From NCBI GenBank assembly GCA_964347415.1, contig CAYFYJ010000017.1:1-33681 (forward strand): DNA of 33,681 nt, given 5' to 3'. This stretch comes from CAYFYJ01 sp964347415 (lineage in GTDB: Archaea; Aenigmatarchaeota; Aenigmatarchaeia; CG10238-14). Made by a program: the position numbers and the translations under genes. Under the pieces are notes generated by a model. The model did not search any database, was not told the origin of the DNA, and saw nothing but the letters and a program-made list of their open reading frames with translations. Shown here piece after piece: positions 8,752-16,323 of the stretch; within the stretch, counting starts at the first letter, position 1; each line of letters begins with the position of its first letter.

Positions 8752-9816
8752 ATGAGAGTAAAAATCTCTGATGAAATAAAAGAATTTAGAACTGTTTGGA
8801 TGGAAGGAAAAACAGTGAAGTTGATTGATCAGCCTAAATTACCACATAAATTTGAGATTTACGACTCTTTAGATCATAAAAAGACGGCAGAAGCTATTAA
8901 GACGATGATAGTTAGAGGAGCCCCAGCCATAGGCGCTACTGCGGCTTATGGGGTGGTACAGGCTTGTCTCGAAGCTCCTGAAAATGATTTTGATAATTAC
9001 GTCGGAAATGCTGCTAATATTTTGAGAAATACAAGACCAACTGCCTATAATCTTTTTTGGGCAATCGACAAGATGCTGAAAGTCATTGAAAAGGGAAAAT
9101 CAATTCAAGAAAAAATCTCATTGGCAAAACAAGAGGCAGAAAAAATAGCCAATGAAGATGTGGAAACATGTAAAAAGATAGGGGATTATGGGAATGGACT
9201 CATAAAGGATGGAGATAAGATATTAACTCATTGCAATGCTGGAGCCTTAGCAACAGTCGATTATGGAACGGCTTTAGCACCAATTCGGTCTGCTCATAGT
9301 TCAGGGAAAAAAATCTTTGTTTTTGTTGATGAGACAAGACCAAGATGTCAAGGTTCAAGATTAACTGCCTGGGAATTATTACAAGAGAATATACCCCATG
9401 CTATAATAGCTGATAATGCTGCCGGATACTATATGCAGAAAAAAGAAATAAACATCTGTATAGTCGGGGCTGACAGGATAATAGCAAATGGATCGGTTGC
9501 AAACAAGATTGGAACTTATGAAAAGGCTGTTTTAGCAAAGGAGAATGGTATACCCTTCTATGTTGCTGCACCTTTGAGTACGATTGATATTGACTTAGAG
9601 TTCGGGAATAACATTAAAATCGAGGAAAGGAATGAGGAGGAAGTAAAGAACATGTGGGGGTTTTCTGAGGATGCTTTGAAAAAAATCAGAATTTCACCTG
9701 CGAATTCCCATGCGAGAAATCCTGCTTTTGATGTCACGCCGGCTAAATATATAACTGGGATAATAACTGAAAGAGGGATTATAAAACCTTTTAATATTAA
9801 AGATTTATTCAAATAA
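8752..9816 (+). CDS. mtnA: Methylthioribose-1-phosphate isomerase family protein
   Basis: Aldose-ketose isomerase of the MtnA/eIF2B-like family, 354 residues. MtnA converts 5-methylthioribose 1-phosphate, and in some organisms 5-deoxyribose 1-phosphate, to the ribulose form. Family motifs are present: MIVRGAPAIGATAAYGVV near residue 50, THCNAGALATVDYGTALAP with Cys161, and GADRIIANGSVANKIGTY with Asp241. These match the catalytic Cys160 and Asp240 of Bacillus MtnA with an offset of one. The length and the MtnA-type C-terminus argue against the shorter ribose-1,5-bisphosphate isomerase. It is first in an operon with an LsrF-like aldolase and a zinc dehydrogenase. Substrate preference between methylthio- and 5-deoxy-sugars cannot be read from sequence. 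Confidence 0.88.
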   Translation: MRVKISDEIKEFRTVWMEGKTVKLIDQPKLPHKFEIYDSLDHKKTAEAIKTMIVRGAPAIGATAAYGVVQACLEAPENDFDNYVGNAANILRNTRPTAYNLFWAIDKMLKVIEKGKSIQEKISLAKQEAEKIANEDVETCKKIGDYGNGLIKDGDKILTHCNAGALATVDYGTALAPIRSAHSSGKKIFVFVDETRPRCQGSRLTAWELLQENIPHAIIADNAAGYYMQKKEINICIVGADRIIANGSVANKIGTYEKAVLAKENGIPFYVAAPLSTIDIDLEFGNNIKIEERNEEEVKNMWGFSEDALKKIRISPANSHARNPAFDVTPAKYITGIITERGIIKPFNIKDLFK

Positions 9817-9828
9817 GGAGGGATTGAG

Positions 9829-10617
9829 ATGGATTGGGGAATAAAGAATCGTCTGTCACGATTGATACCAGACGGTCATTGTTTGTGGTTACCCATAGAT
9901 CATGGATATTTTCAAGGACCTACAACAAAATTAGAAAAGCCTGGTGAAACTGTCAAACCACTCCTTCCTTATTGTGATGCCCTTTTTGTTACAAGAGGCG
10001 TTTTACGTAATTGTATAGACTCGAATAATTCGAAACCAATTATCTTAAGAGTATCTGGTGGAACCAGCATGGTTGGAGAAGATTTAGCTAACGAAGGAAT
10101 TACCACTTCTATAAAAGAAGCTCTTAGACTTAATGTATCCGCTGTTGGTCTATCCGTTTTTATTGGTAGCAAATATGAACACCAAACCCTATTAAACCTT
10201 GGTAAACTTGTTAATGAAGCTGAAGAATACGGGATTCCAGTCATGGCTGTAACTGCCGTTGGAAAGGAAATGGAGAAGAGAACAGCTCGTTATCTCGCTC
10301 TATGCTGTCGGATTGCTGCTGAACTTGGTGCAAGAGCAGTTAAGACTTACTGGTGTGAGAACTTTGAAAAGGTTGTGGAAGGATGTCCTGTCCCAGTTGT
10401 TATGGCAGGAGGACCTAAAGTGGACACAGAACTTGAAGTGTTTGAATTCGTCTATGATGGTCTTCAAAAGGGTGCGATTGGTGTAAACTTGGGAAGAAAT
10501 ATTTGGAAAAATGAACATCCAGTTGCGATGATTAAGGCATTGAGGTCAATCATTCATGAGAACGCTACTGCAAAAGAAGCAAATGATTTGTTCGAGAGTC
10601 TTAAAAAAGAAAAATAA
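9829..10617 (+). CDS. LsrF/DhnA-family class I aldolase
   Basis: Class I (Schiff-base) aldolase of the DhnA/LsrF family, 262 residues. Its resemblance to bacterial LsrF, the thiolase of autoinducer-2 breakdown, is striking. Shared blocks include the MDWGIKNRLSRL start, DHGYFQGPTT, the YEHQ segment, MAVTAVGKEM, GCPVPVVMAGG and GRNIWKNEHPVAM. Lys172 in VKTYW lines up with the Schiff-base lysine of LsrF (Lys203 in the longer E. coli protein). Archaeal relatives also include fructose-bisphosphate aldolase and the ADH/DKFP synthase of aromatic amino acid synthesis. A strong GGAGGG ribosome binding site precedes the start, 12 bases after mtnA. The neighbours suggest it splits or builds ketose phosphates made by MtnA, which is inference. 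Confidence 0.8.
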   Translation: MDWGIKNRLSRLIPDGHCLWLPIDHGYFQGPTTKLEKPGETVKPLLPYCDALFVTRGVLRNCIDSNNSKPIILRVSGGTSMVGEDLANEGITTSIKEALRLNVSAVGLSVFIGSKYEHQTLLNLGKLVNEAEEYGIPVMAVTAVGKEMEKRTARYLALCCRIAAELGARAVKTYWCENFEKVVEGCPVPVVMAGGPKVDTELEVFEFVYDGLQKGAIGVNLGRNIWKNEHPVAMIKALRSIIHENATAKEANDLFESLKKEK

Positions 10618-10628
10618 TTGCTGATTCT

Positions 10629-11654
10629 ATGCGAGTGGCGATGTATTACAACAATAAAGACATTAGAATAGAGGAAATGCCAAAACCGAAAATTGGTCCT
10701 GATGAGTTATTGGTAAAGTCAATGGCTTGCGGTATCTGCGGTAGCGACGTTATGGAATGGTATCGTATTAAAAGGGCACCAAGAGTTCTAGGTCATGAGA
10801 TGACTGGAGAGATAATTGAAATTGGAGAGAATGTAAAAAATTTCAAGATTGGGGACAGAGTCTTTGTATCACATCATGTTCCTTGCAATGAATGTTATTA
10901 TTGTTTGAACGGCCATCATACTGTTTGTGAGACTTTGCATAACACTAACTTTGATCCTGGCGGATTTTCTGAATTCATTCGAGTGCCAAAGATAAATGTA
11001 GAATTAGGAACATTTCTGTTACCAGATGAAATATCGTTTGAAGATGGAACTTTCATCGAGCCTTTAGCTTGTGTTGTAAGAGGTCAGAAAAGAGCAAACG
11101 TGAAACCGAACAATACGGTTCTTGTGATAGGTAGTGGTATTTCTGGATTACTACACATACAACTTGCTAATACCCTCGGGACAAGAAAGATAATTGCGAC
11201 CGATATAAATGAATATCGAATAGATGCGGCGAAGAGATTTGGAGCGGACGAAGTGATAAATGCTAAAGAAGACGTACCTAATCGTGTTAAAGAACTCAAT
11301 AAAGGGAGATTGGCGGATCGCGTTATAGTTTGTACGGGAGCTTTGCCAGCTATTAAACAAGCATTAAAATCTGTCGATAAGGGAGGCATTATTCTATATT
11401 TTGCGCCAACTGATCCTGACATTGATGTTCCACTACCATTTAATGAGTTTTGGAGTGATCAGATAACTTTAACAACAACATATGCCGCTGCTCCTAAGGA
11501 CATAAAAGAAGCCATAGAATTGATTAGTTCTCGCAAAGTGAATATACATGATATGATAACTCATAGATTAAGCTTGACAGAGATTAGTAAAGGGTTTCAG
11601 ATTGTTGCTGATGCCAAGGAATCGATCAAAGTAGTAATAGAACCACAAAAATAA
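10629..11654 (+). CDS. Zinc-dependent medium-chain dehydrogenase (ADH/sorbitol/threonine DH family)
   Basis: Medium-chain dehydrogenase of 341 residues with both zinc sites. The catalytic site has Cys37 in CGICGSD, His56-Glu57 in GHE and the glutamate of FIEPLACV. The structural zinc ligands are Cys86, Cys89, Cys92 and Cys100. The Rossmann motif VIGSGISG is followed by an ATDI strand whose aspartate favours NAD(H) over NADP(H). It starts 11 bases after the aldolase stop and is the third gene of the mtnA operon. A role in reducing an aldehyde, or oxidising an alcohol, made by the upstream aldolase is plausible. The substrate is unknown, and sugar-alcohol or threonine dehydrogenase activity is also possible. 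Confidence 0.85.
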   Translation: MRVAMYYNNKDIRIEEMPKPKIGPDELLVKSMACGICGSDVMEWYRIKRAPRVLGHEMTGEIIEIGENVKNFKIGDRVFVSHHVPCNECYYCLNGHHTVCETLHNTNFDPGGFSEFIRVPKINVELGTFLLPDEISFEDGTFIEPLACVVRGQKRANVKPNNTVLVIGSGISGLLHIQLANTLGTRKIIATDINEYRIDAAKRFGADEVINAKEDVPNRVKELNKGRLADRVIVCTGALPAIKQALKSVDKGGIILYFAPTDPDIDVPLPFNEFWSDQITLTTTYAAAPKDIKEAIELISSRKVNIHDMITHRLSLTEISKGFQIVADAKESIKVVIEPQK

Positions 11655-11711
11655 ATTTCTACGGAATAGAAATATAAATCCCTTTATGTTCAAATTTTAT
11701 TCAGTGATTCA

Positions 11712-12287
11712 GTGGTTTTAAAGCAAGTAACAAAGTTCAAAACAAGCTTCGTTTCTGAAGAAATCCCTGACGACAAGGGCATCAAAGATTTAAAAAACTG
11801 GTGTAATCAATTCCTCAAGAGAAAACTTATAAAACTCGATAATAATTCTTTGGGTCTTAGTTTCAGAACAGAAGACGAATCCATAATAACTGGAAACAAG
11901 TTGAAAGATAGCTTAAGCAACGATTGTTTTGTTAGAATGTCGAATTATGATGTTTATAATAATTCTTTGTTTGTCGAAGGAATTTCAGAACCATCTGCTG
12001 AAGCCGTGATGCATTACTTAATTTATAATACAAGGTTTGAAGTGAACGCTATTTTTTGTGGTAAAGACGACTCAATCATAAAACACGCAAAGCAATTGAA
12101 AATAGTTGAGACAGAAGAAGAAATACCACCTGGAACTATCGAACTAGCCAATGAAGTCTTGAGTGTACTCGGTAACAACAATTTCATCGTGATTAAAAAC
12201 TATGGGTTTATTTCCTTGGGTAAAACCATGAAAGAAGCTGGAGAATTGGCATTAAAGATCCATAAAAAGGCGGCATCCTTGAAATAA
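11712..12287 (+). CDS. Class II aldolase/adducin-fold protein lacking metal ligands
   Basis: 191 residues with the overall pattern of the class II aldolase/adducin family (fuculose- and ribulose-phosphate aldolases). It has EPSAEAVMHYLIYNTR, an NAI strand, PPGTIELANEVLSVLG and a KNYGFISLGKTMKEA tail. The three zinc-binding histidines appear lost. The usual HTH-type motif after the NAI strand is CGKDD (116-120), and the usual NHG near the C-terminus is NYG with Tyr164. It probably cannot do metal-dependent aldol cleavage and may be regulatory, structural or neofunctionalised. The start is GTG, with GTGATT at 11704-11709 as a possible ribosome binding site and a TATA-like AATATAAAT at about 11670-11678. 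It lies between the dehydrogenase and the MTA phosphorylase. Confidence 0.7.
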   Translation: MVLKQVTKFKTSFVSEEIPDDKGIKDLKNWCNQFLKRKLIKLDNNSLGLSFRTEDESIITGNKLKDSLSNDCFVRMSNYDVYNNSLFVEGISEPSAEAVMHYLIYNTRFEVNAIFCGKDDSIIKHAKQLKIVETEEEIPPGTIELANEVLSVLGNNNFIVIKNYGFISLGKTMKEAGELALKIHKKAASLK

Positions 12288-12325
12288 TCGAATAGCATTT
12301 AACTTTAACTGTTAATTTTTAAACT

Positions 12326-13105
12326 ATGAGGGCCAACATCGGTATTATTGGAGGTACGGGCATCTACGATCCTGGGATGTTCAATAATATTAAAAGAATT
12401 AGGATTAACATTCCTCATGGAGAACCTTCTGATTATTATATTATCGGCGAATTCCAGGGTAAGAAGATTGCATTCCTTCCAAGACATGGGAAAGACCATA
12501 AAATACCACCACATGATATAAACTTCAGGGCAAACGTATCTGGTTTTGAAAAACTGGATGTAACCAGAATTTTAGCTTCTTGCGCTACTGGTTCTTTGAA
12601 AGAAGAATATAAACCAGGAGAAATCGTAATCCCCGATCAATTCATCGACTTCAAAAAAACAAGAACAACCTTCTATGATACTGGAGATGTAACCCATATC
12701 TCTTCAGCTGATCCATTCTGCCCAGAATTAAGGGAAATTCTTATAGAATCATGCGAGAAATTGGGAATATCACATCATAAGAAAGGAACTTACCTTTGCA
12801 TCGAAGGTCCTAGATTTTCCACCAGAGCAGAGAGCAGAATGTTCAGGAATTTCGCCGAATTAATTGGGATGACAGGCGTGCCAGAAGCAATATTAGCAAG
12901 AGAAAAAGAGATATGCCTTGCGATAATAGCTACTATAACAGATTACGATGTTTGGGCAGAAAAACCTGTGAATATTGAAGAAGTAATTAGGGTCATGAAA
13001 GAAAGTCAGGACAAAGTGAAACTGATATTGACAGAGACCATAAAAAACATTCCTGAAGAGAGAAATTGTTCATGTAAAGATGCTCTAAAAAACGCAAAAG
13101 TTTAA
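12326..13105 (+). CDS. mtnP: 5'-methylthioadenosine phosphorylase
   Basis: Purine nucleoside phosphorylase family, 259 residues. It cleaves 5'-methylthioadenosine (and often 5'-deoxyadenosine) with phosphate to adenine and the sugar 1-phosphate. Motifs are IIGGTGIYD, LPRHGKDHKIPPHDINFRAN, EGPRFSTRAESRMFR, GMTGVPEAILARE and TDYDVW; the aspartates there are typical of adenine-type specificity. Cys248-Ser-Cys250 near the C-terminus is the CXC motif of heat-stable archaeal MTAP II enzymes. The start is probably leaderless, with TTTAACTTTA about 25 bases upstream. Its product is the substrate of MtnA at 8752. It converges with the phosphoribosyltransferase gene and overlaps it by four bases. Confidence 0.92.
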   Translation: MRANIGIIGGTGIYDPGMFNNIKRIRINIPHGEPSDYYIIGEFQGKKIAFLPRHGKDHKIPPHDINFRANVSGFEKLDVTRILASCATGSLKEEYKPGEIVIPDQFIDFKKTRTTFYDTGDVTHISSADPFCPELREILIESCEKLGISHHKKGTYLCIEGPRFSTRAESRMFRNFAELIGMTGVPEAILAREKEICLAIIATITDYDVWAEKPVNIEEVIRVMKESQDKVKLILTETIKNIPEERNCSCKDALKNAKV

Positions 13106-13761
13106 TCTATTTTGTTCTTTATCCAACCAATACCATTTTCTACAGCGACTTTCCTTGCGACAAGTTCACCCATTATACCTATTATCTGTTGTTCTGTTAT
13201 ATCGATCTTGAACCTTTCTTTTAACCTTTCCTTTATTTGTCCTATAGAAGAACCCTCACTTTCGTCTAATACTTTCGGAGTGATGTTACACATGTCCTCA
13301 ATATAATTCCAAGGCCACATAACCCAAACCCAATTAACTAGTTCCCTACTGTAATAATCTGGAACAAATTTTGAATGTTTAAAGTGAAATATTGCAGCCG
13401 TTCGCACTTCTTTAGGGTTTAGTTTTTTCACGAATTCCTTTGCAAGAATCATGCTCTCTCCACTATCTGTGATATCATCAACGATCAAGACTTTTTTTCC
13501 AGTCAGGTCGACATCAATAGGATATCTTAAATGTGCCTTACCATCTTGAGCGGCAGTTACGCCCCAATGATCAACTTTTACTGAAACTAAATCCTTAATT
13601 ATCATCAAATCGCAAATAACCCTAGCAGGCACGAACCCCCCTCTTGATAGAGCAACTACTATGTCTGGTCGAAAATTATCTTCTTTTATCTTATTAGCGA
13701 TATCTCTAATATTCTCATGCAATTCGCCCCATGTAGGGAGCCAGCAGTTGAATTTCTCCAT
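13102..13761 (-). CDS. Purine phosphoribosyltransferase (COG2236-like)
   Basis: 219 residues. The PRPP-binding loop VLIVDDITDSGESM, preceded by an ALSRGGFVPARVI strand and loop, marks a type I phosphoribosyltransferase. The archaeal family joins a purine base to PRPP to give the nucleotide. A C-terminal extension of about 70 residues (after WPWNYIED) looks like a small helical domain and is seen in archaeal members. Next to an MTA phosphorylase, adenine is an attractive substrate, but hypoxanthine or guanine cannot be excluded. It is convergent with mtnP and divergent from the kinase gene, and is probably leaderless because its promoter must lie within the 40-base gap. Confidence 0.82.
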   Translation of the reverse strand: MEKFNCWLPTWGELHENIRDIANKIKEDNFRPDIVVALSRGGFVPARVICDLMIIKDLVSVKVDHWGVTAAQDGKAHLRYPIDVDLTGKKVLIVDDITDSGESMILAKEFVKKLNPKEVRTAAIFHFKHSKFVPDYYSRELVNWVWVMWPWNYIEDMCNITPKVLDESEGSSIGQIKERLKERFKIDITEQQIIGIMGELVARKVAVENGIGWIKNKID

Positions 13762-13801
13762 ATAACCAAGTATTTATTGATTAAATAATTTTTATAAATG
13801 T
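13762..13801. promoter_or_regulatory. Compact divergent promoter region
   Basis: Only 40 bases separate the start codons of the phosphoribosyltransferase (minus) and the APH-fold kinase (plus). The region is almost pure A/T with overlapping TATA-like elements readable on both strands (ATTAAATAAT and TTTTATAAAT). Both genes must use very short leaders or none. Pattern-based call. Confidence 0.5.
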
Positions 13802-14923
13802 ATGGTTAGGATGATGGAGATAGATAAAGAAGCTTTAAAGGGCTATCTTTCAAGGGTTTTCAGTTCAGATGTCATAGTCACGAGTATAGAAAAACTAGGA
13901 GCAGGCTTTCATGGCGAAGGATTTCTAATCAAAACAAAGGATAAAGAAAACCAAGAAAAACGATACATTTTAAAAACCCTGATCGGTCAAGGTTTCGGTC
14001 ATGATTACCCTTCGGATAGGGCTAATGTCATGATAAGATCCTTACTCGATTACAAGCTTTTACCCGGTCACATCAAAGCTATAGATGTTGGTTCGATACA
14101 GGATGATGGCTCATTCCTATCTGTTGGAAAGCCCAAGGACTTCTTCATAATATTAGAAGAAGCTAAGGGCACAGAATACTGGATAGATTTGGATAAAATG
14201 ACGAACAGAATGAGCTTGTTAGAGAATGATGAAAAAAAGATCAAACTATTGGCAAACTATCTAGCTAAAATCCATTCCTTTAAATATAACGGTGATAACA
14301 GAGAATCTTTATACAAAAGAGTTGTAAGGGATTTTGTTGGTCATGGTGAGTTGACTATGGGGGTTATCGATACTTTCCCAAAAAAACTCGATTTTGTATC
14401 GAACAAAGATTTAGTTGAGATAGTAAAGAAAATGGTCGAATGGTGGAAAAAAATAAAATACAATCATGAAAGATTGACAGTTATTCATGGCGACTTCTAC
14501 CCAGGTAACATCTGGTTCGATGGAGAGAGACTCGTTTTACTCGACAGGAGCAGGTTCAGATATGGAGAACCAGCAGATGATACCACATGTTTAACATCGA
14601 ATATCATCAATTATTCTGTTCTGGCTTTCGGTGAATACAAACCCCCTTTCAAGGATCTTTTGGAACTATTCTTCATGGAGTACTTCAAAAAAAGGGATGA
14701 TCCAAATATGTTTAAAGTCTCACCTTTGTTCTATGCTTTCAGAGCATTGGTTTGCATCCATCCACTATTCTATAATGCAGATTGGTTGAAAAAACATGGC
14801 TTTAGTGGAGAAAGAATACAATCGTTGAATGACTCAAAAAGAAAAATGATTAATTTTATAAAGAACATCCTTAACGAGGATGAATTTAACATTAAAAAAG
14901 TTAACTCATATTTAAAGGATTGA
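13802..14923 (+). CDS. Aminoglycoside-phosphotransferase-fold kinase
   Basis: 373-residue protein of the APH/choline kinase/methylthioribose kinase fold. The catalytic loop HGDFYPGNIWF (His229-Gly-Asp231, Asn236) and the metal-binding LLD (Asp248) are intact. The N-lobe has a GAGFHGEGFLIK glycine-rich strand and a likely ATP-anchoring lysine in RYILKTL. The small-molecule substrate is unknown. Methylthioribose or 5-deoxyribose kinases have this fold and would fit the neighbourhood, but a phosphorylase is already present. It heads a co-directional run of four genes (two-base gap to the next). ATGs at 13802, 13811 and 13814 are all possible starts; the first is given. Confidence 0.75.
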   Translation: MVRMMEIDKEALKGYLSRVFSSDVIVTSIEKLGAGFHGEGFLIKTKDKENQEKRYILKTLIGQGFGHDYPSDRANVMIRSLLDYKLLPGHIKAIDVGSIQDDGSFLSVGKPKDFFIILEEAKGTEYWIDLDKMTNRMSLLENDEKKIKLLANYLAKIHSFKYNGDNRESLYKRVVRDFVGHGELTMGVIDTFPKKLDFVSNKDLVEIVKKMVEWWKKIKYNHERLTVIHGDFYPGNIWFDGERLVLLDRSRFRYGEPADDTTCLTSNIINYSVLAFGEYKPPFKDLLELFFMEYFKKRDDPNMFKVSPLFYAFRALVCIHPLFYNADWLKKHGFSGERIQSLNDSKRKMINFIKNILNEDEFNIKKVNSYLKD

Positions 14924-14924
14924 T

Positions 14925-15728
14925 ATGGATAATGAATATTGGTTAGACTTGTGTAAAGATATTGGAGGAAGGGTTTTTACTGAATCTCAAAAATACCTTA
15001 AGAAAGATGAGAGGAAAAGGGTCGTGAGTCTCGGTTATGGTGGAGATAAGACCTTACTTTTGGATGATATCATCGAAAAACTAATAATTGATGAGTTTAA
15101 ATCCACGGGAAGAAGTTTTAAGTTGATGACAGAAGAGGCGGGGATAAAAACTTTTGGCGAAGAACCAGAAGTCATCGTTGTTGTTGATCCTATTGATGGC
15201 TCGAATAACATGAGGTTCGGTTTACCAATCATTTCAACCTCTATAGCTATTGGGGATTTAACAGAAATAATGAAAGGAATAGAAGTGGGTTATATCGGAA
15301 ACATGATAAACGGGGATTTTTTTTATGCGGTAAGGGATAAAGGAGCTTTCAAAAATAATGAAAGAATTCAAGTAACTAAAGAAAGGACAGGATGCGTTTT
15401 AATTGATGTGGTTAAGAACAGGAAGGAAAATTTTAGACGTTTAATTGACTTTGGTGATAATTTCCCTTTTGTTAGGATGCTAGGATCTGCATGTCTAGGA
15501 ATATGTTTTGTTGCTGAGGGAGCTGTGGATGGTTATTTTTGGTTGAATGGTAAAAGAACAATAGATGGTGCAGCAGGCCAATTAATATTAAGAGAAGCGG
15601 GGGGAGTGATGAAAACTATTGAAGGAAAGGATTTTGTTGATATGAAAATTGAATTCAATATCGATAACAGCGTAATCGTTGCTCCCGATTTGGAGGTTTA
15701 CGAAAAAATCAAATCTGTTCTGAAGTGA
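14925..15728 (+). CDS. Inositol monophosphatase / fructose-1,6-bisphosphatase-like phosphatase
   Basis: 267 residues of the FIG phosphatase superfamily. The metal-binding motif DPIDGSNN spans residues 88-95, a MTEEAG segment stands in for the usual EE motif, and the second site DGAAGQLILREAGG lies near the C-terminus with the usual WD replaced by ID. Archaeal members hydrolyse inositol 1-phosphate and/or fructose 1,6-bisphosphate. Relatives also act on 3'-phosphoadenosine 5'-phosphate (PAP), which is notable because an APS-kinase-like gene follows five bases later. Substrate is unassigned. Translationally coupled to the upstream kinase gene. Confidence 0.82.
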   Translation: MDNEYWLDLCKDIGGRVFTESQKYLKKDERKRVVSLGYGGDKTLLLDDIIEKLIIDEFKSTGRSFKLMTEEAGIKTFGEEPEVIVVVDPIDGSNNMRFGLPIISTSIAIGDLTEIMKGIEVGYIGNMINGDFFYAVRDKGAFKNNERIQVTKERTGCVLIDVVKNRKENFRRLIDFGDNFPFVRMLGSACLGICFVAEGAVDGYFWLNGKRTIDGAAGQLILREAGGVMKTIEGKDFVDMKIEFNIDNSVIVAPDLEVYEKIKSVLK

Positions 15729-15732
15729 TTTT

Positions 15733-16305
15733 ATGAATGGGTGGGTCGTTTGGATAACTGGTTTACCTGGCTCTGGAAAGACTGAAAGAACAAAAGAAGT
15801 GTTGAGAAGATTAGGACAACAAAACGTGAAGGTTGAATACTTACGAATGGATGCGATTAGAGAAATCTTAACACCCAAAAGAAAGTATACAAAAGAAGAG
15901 AGAGACCATGCTTACAGAGCTTTAGTCCTGATTGGAAAATTTCTAACCGATCATGGAGTCAATGTGATAATAGACGCTACTGGTCATAAAAAAGCTTGGA
16001 GAGAATTGGCAAGAGAGTTAATACCTAACTTTGCTGAAGTCTATATCAAATGCCCTCTAGGAACTTGTATTGAGAGGGAATCACAAAGAAAGGACGATTT
16101 AGTCGTGAGTAATCTGTATAAAAAAGCGATGGAGAGACTAAAAACTGGAAAAAAGACTCGTGGTATTGGGAGAATGATAGGGATCGATGTTCCTTATGAA
16201 GAATCTGATAAACCCGAATTGATAATAGATTCCCACCAGTTAAGTATAAAAGAATCTTCTGACAAAATCTTTCAAATGATAAATCATAAATTTATTAAAC
16301 AATAG
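15733..16305 (+). CDS. Adenylylsulfate-kinase-like P-loop kinase
   Basis: 190 residues. It has the Walker A motif GLPGSGKT at 10-17 and the APS kinase layout: a LRMDAIREIL segment, ERDHAYRAL, an IDATG strand, AEVYIKCPL, LYKKAM and VPYEESDKPELIID. It departs from classical CysC at several points. DGD is RMD, the phosphate-accepting-serine region reads IIDATGHKK instead of an ISP-type motif, and an extra lysine-rich loop lies at about 132-145. No ATP sulfurylase or PAPS reductase is seen, so APS may not be its substrate. It sits in an operon with the FIG phosphatase and S-adenosylhomocysteinase. Confidence 0.72.
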   Translation: MNGWVVWITGLPGSGKTERTKEVLRRLGQQNVKVEYLRMDAIREILTPKRKYTKEERDHAYRALVLIGKFLTDHGVNVIIDATGHKKAWRELARELIPNFAEVYIKCPLGTCIERESQRKDDLVVSNLYKKAMERLKTGKKTRGIGRMIGIDVPYEESDKPELIIDSHQLSIKESSDKIFQMINHKFIKQ

Positions 16306-16323
16306 TTATCTAGGAGAAATTTA

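Noticed and set aside
8752..9816. Ribose-1,5-bisphosphate isomerase of the AMP/RuBisCO pathway
   Set aside because: The length and the Cys161/Asp241 context match MtnA, and no AMP phosphorylase or RuBisCO gene is in the window.
9829..10617. Autoinducer-2 degradation operon
   Set aside because: Only the LsrF-like gene is present; no LsrK kinase, LsrG or transporter genes nearby.
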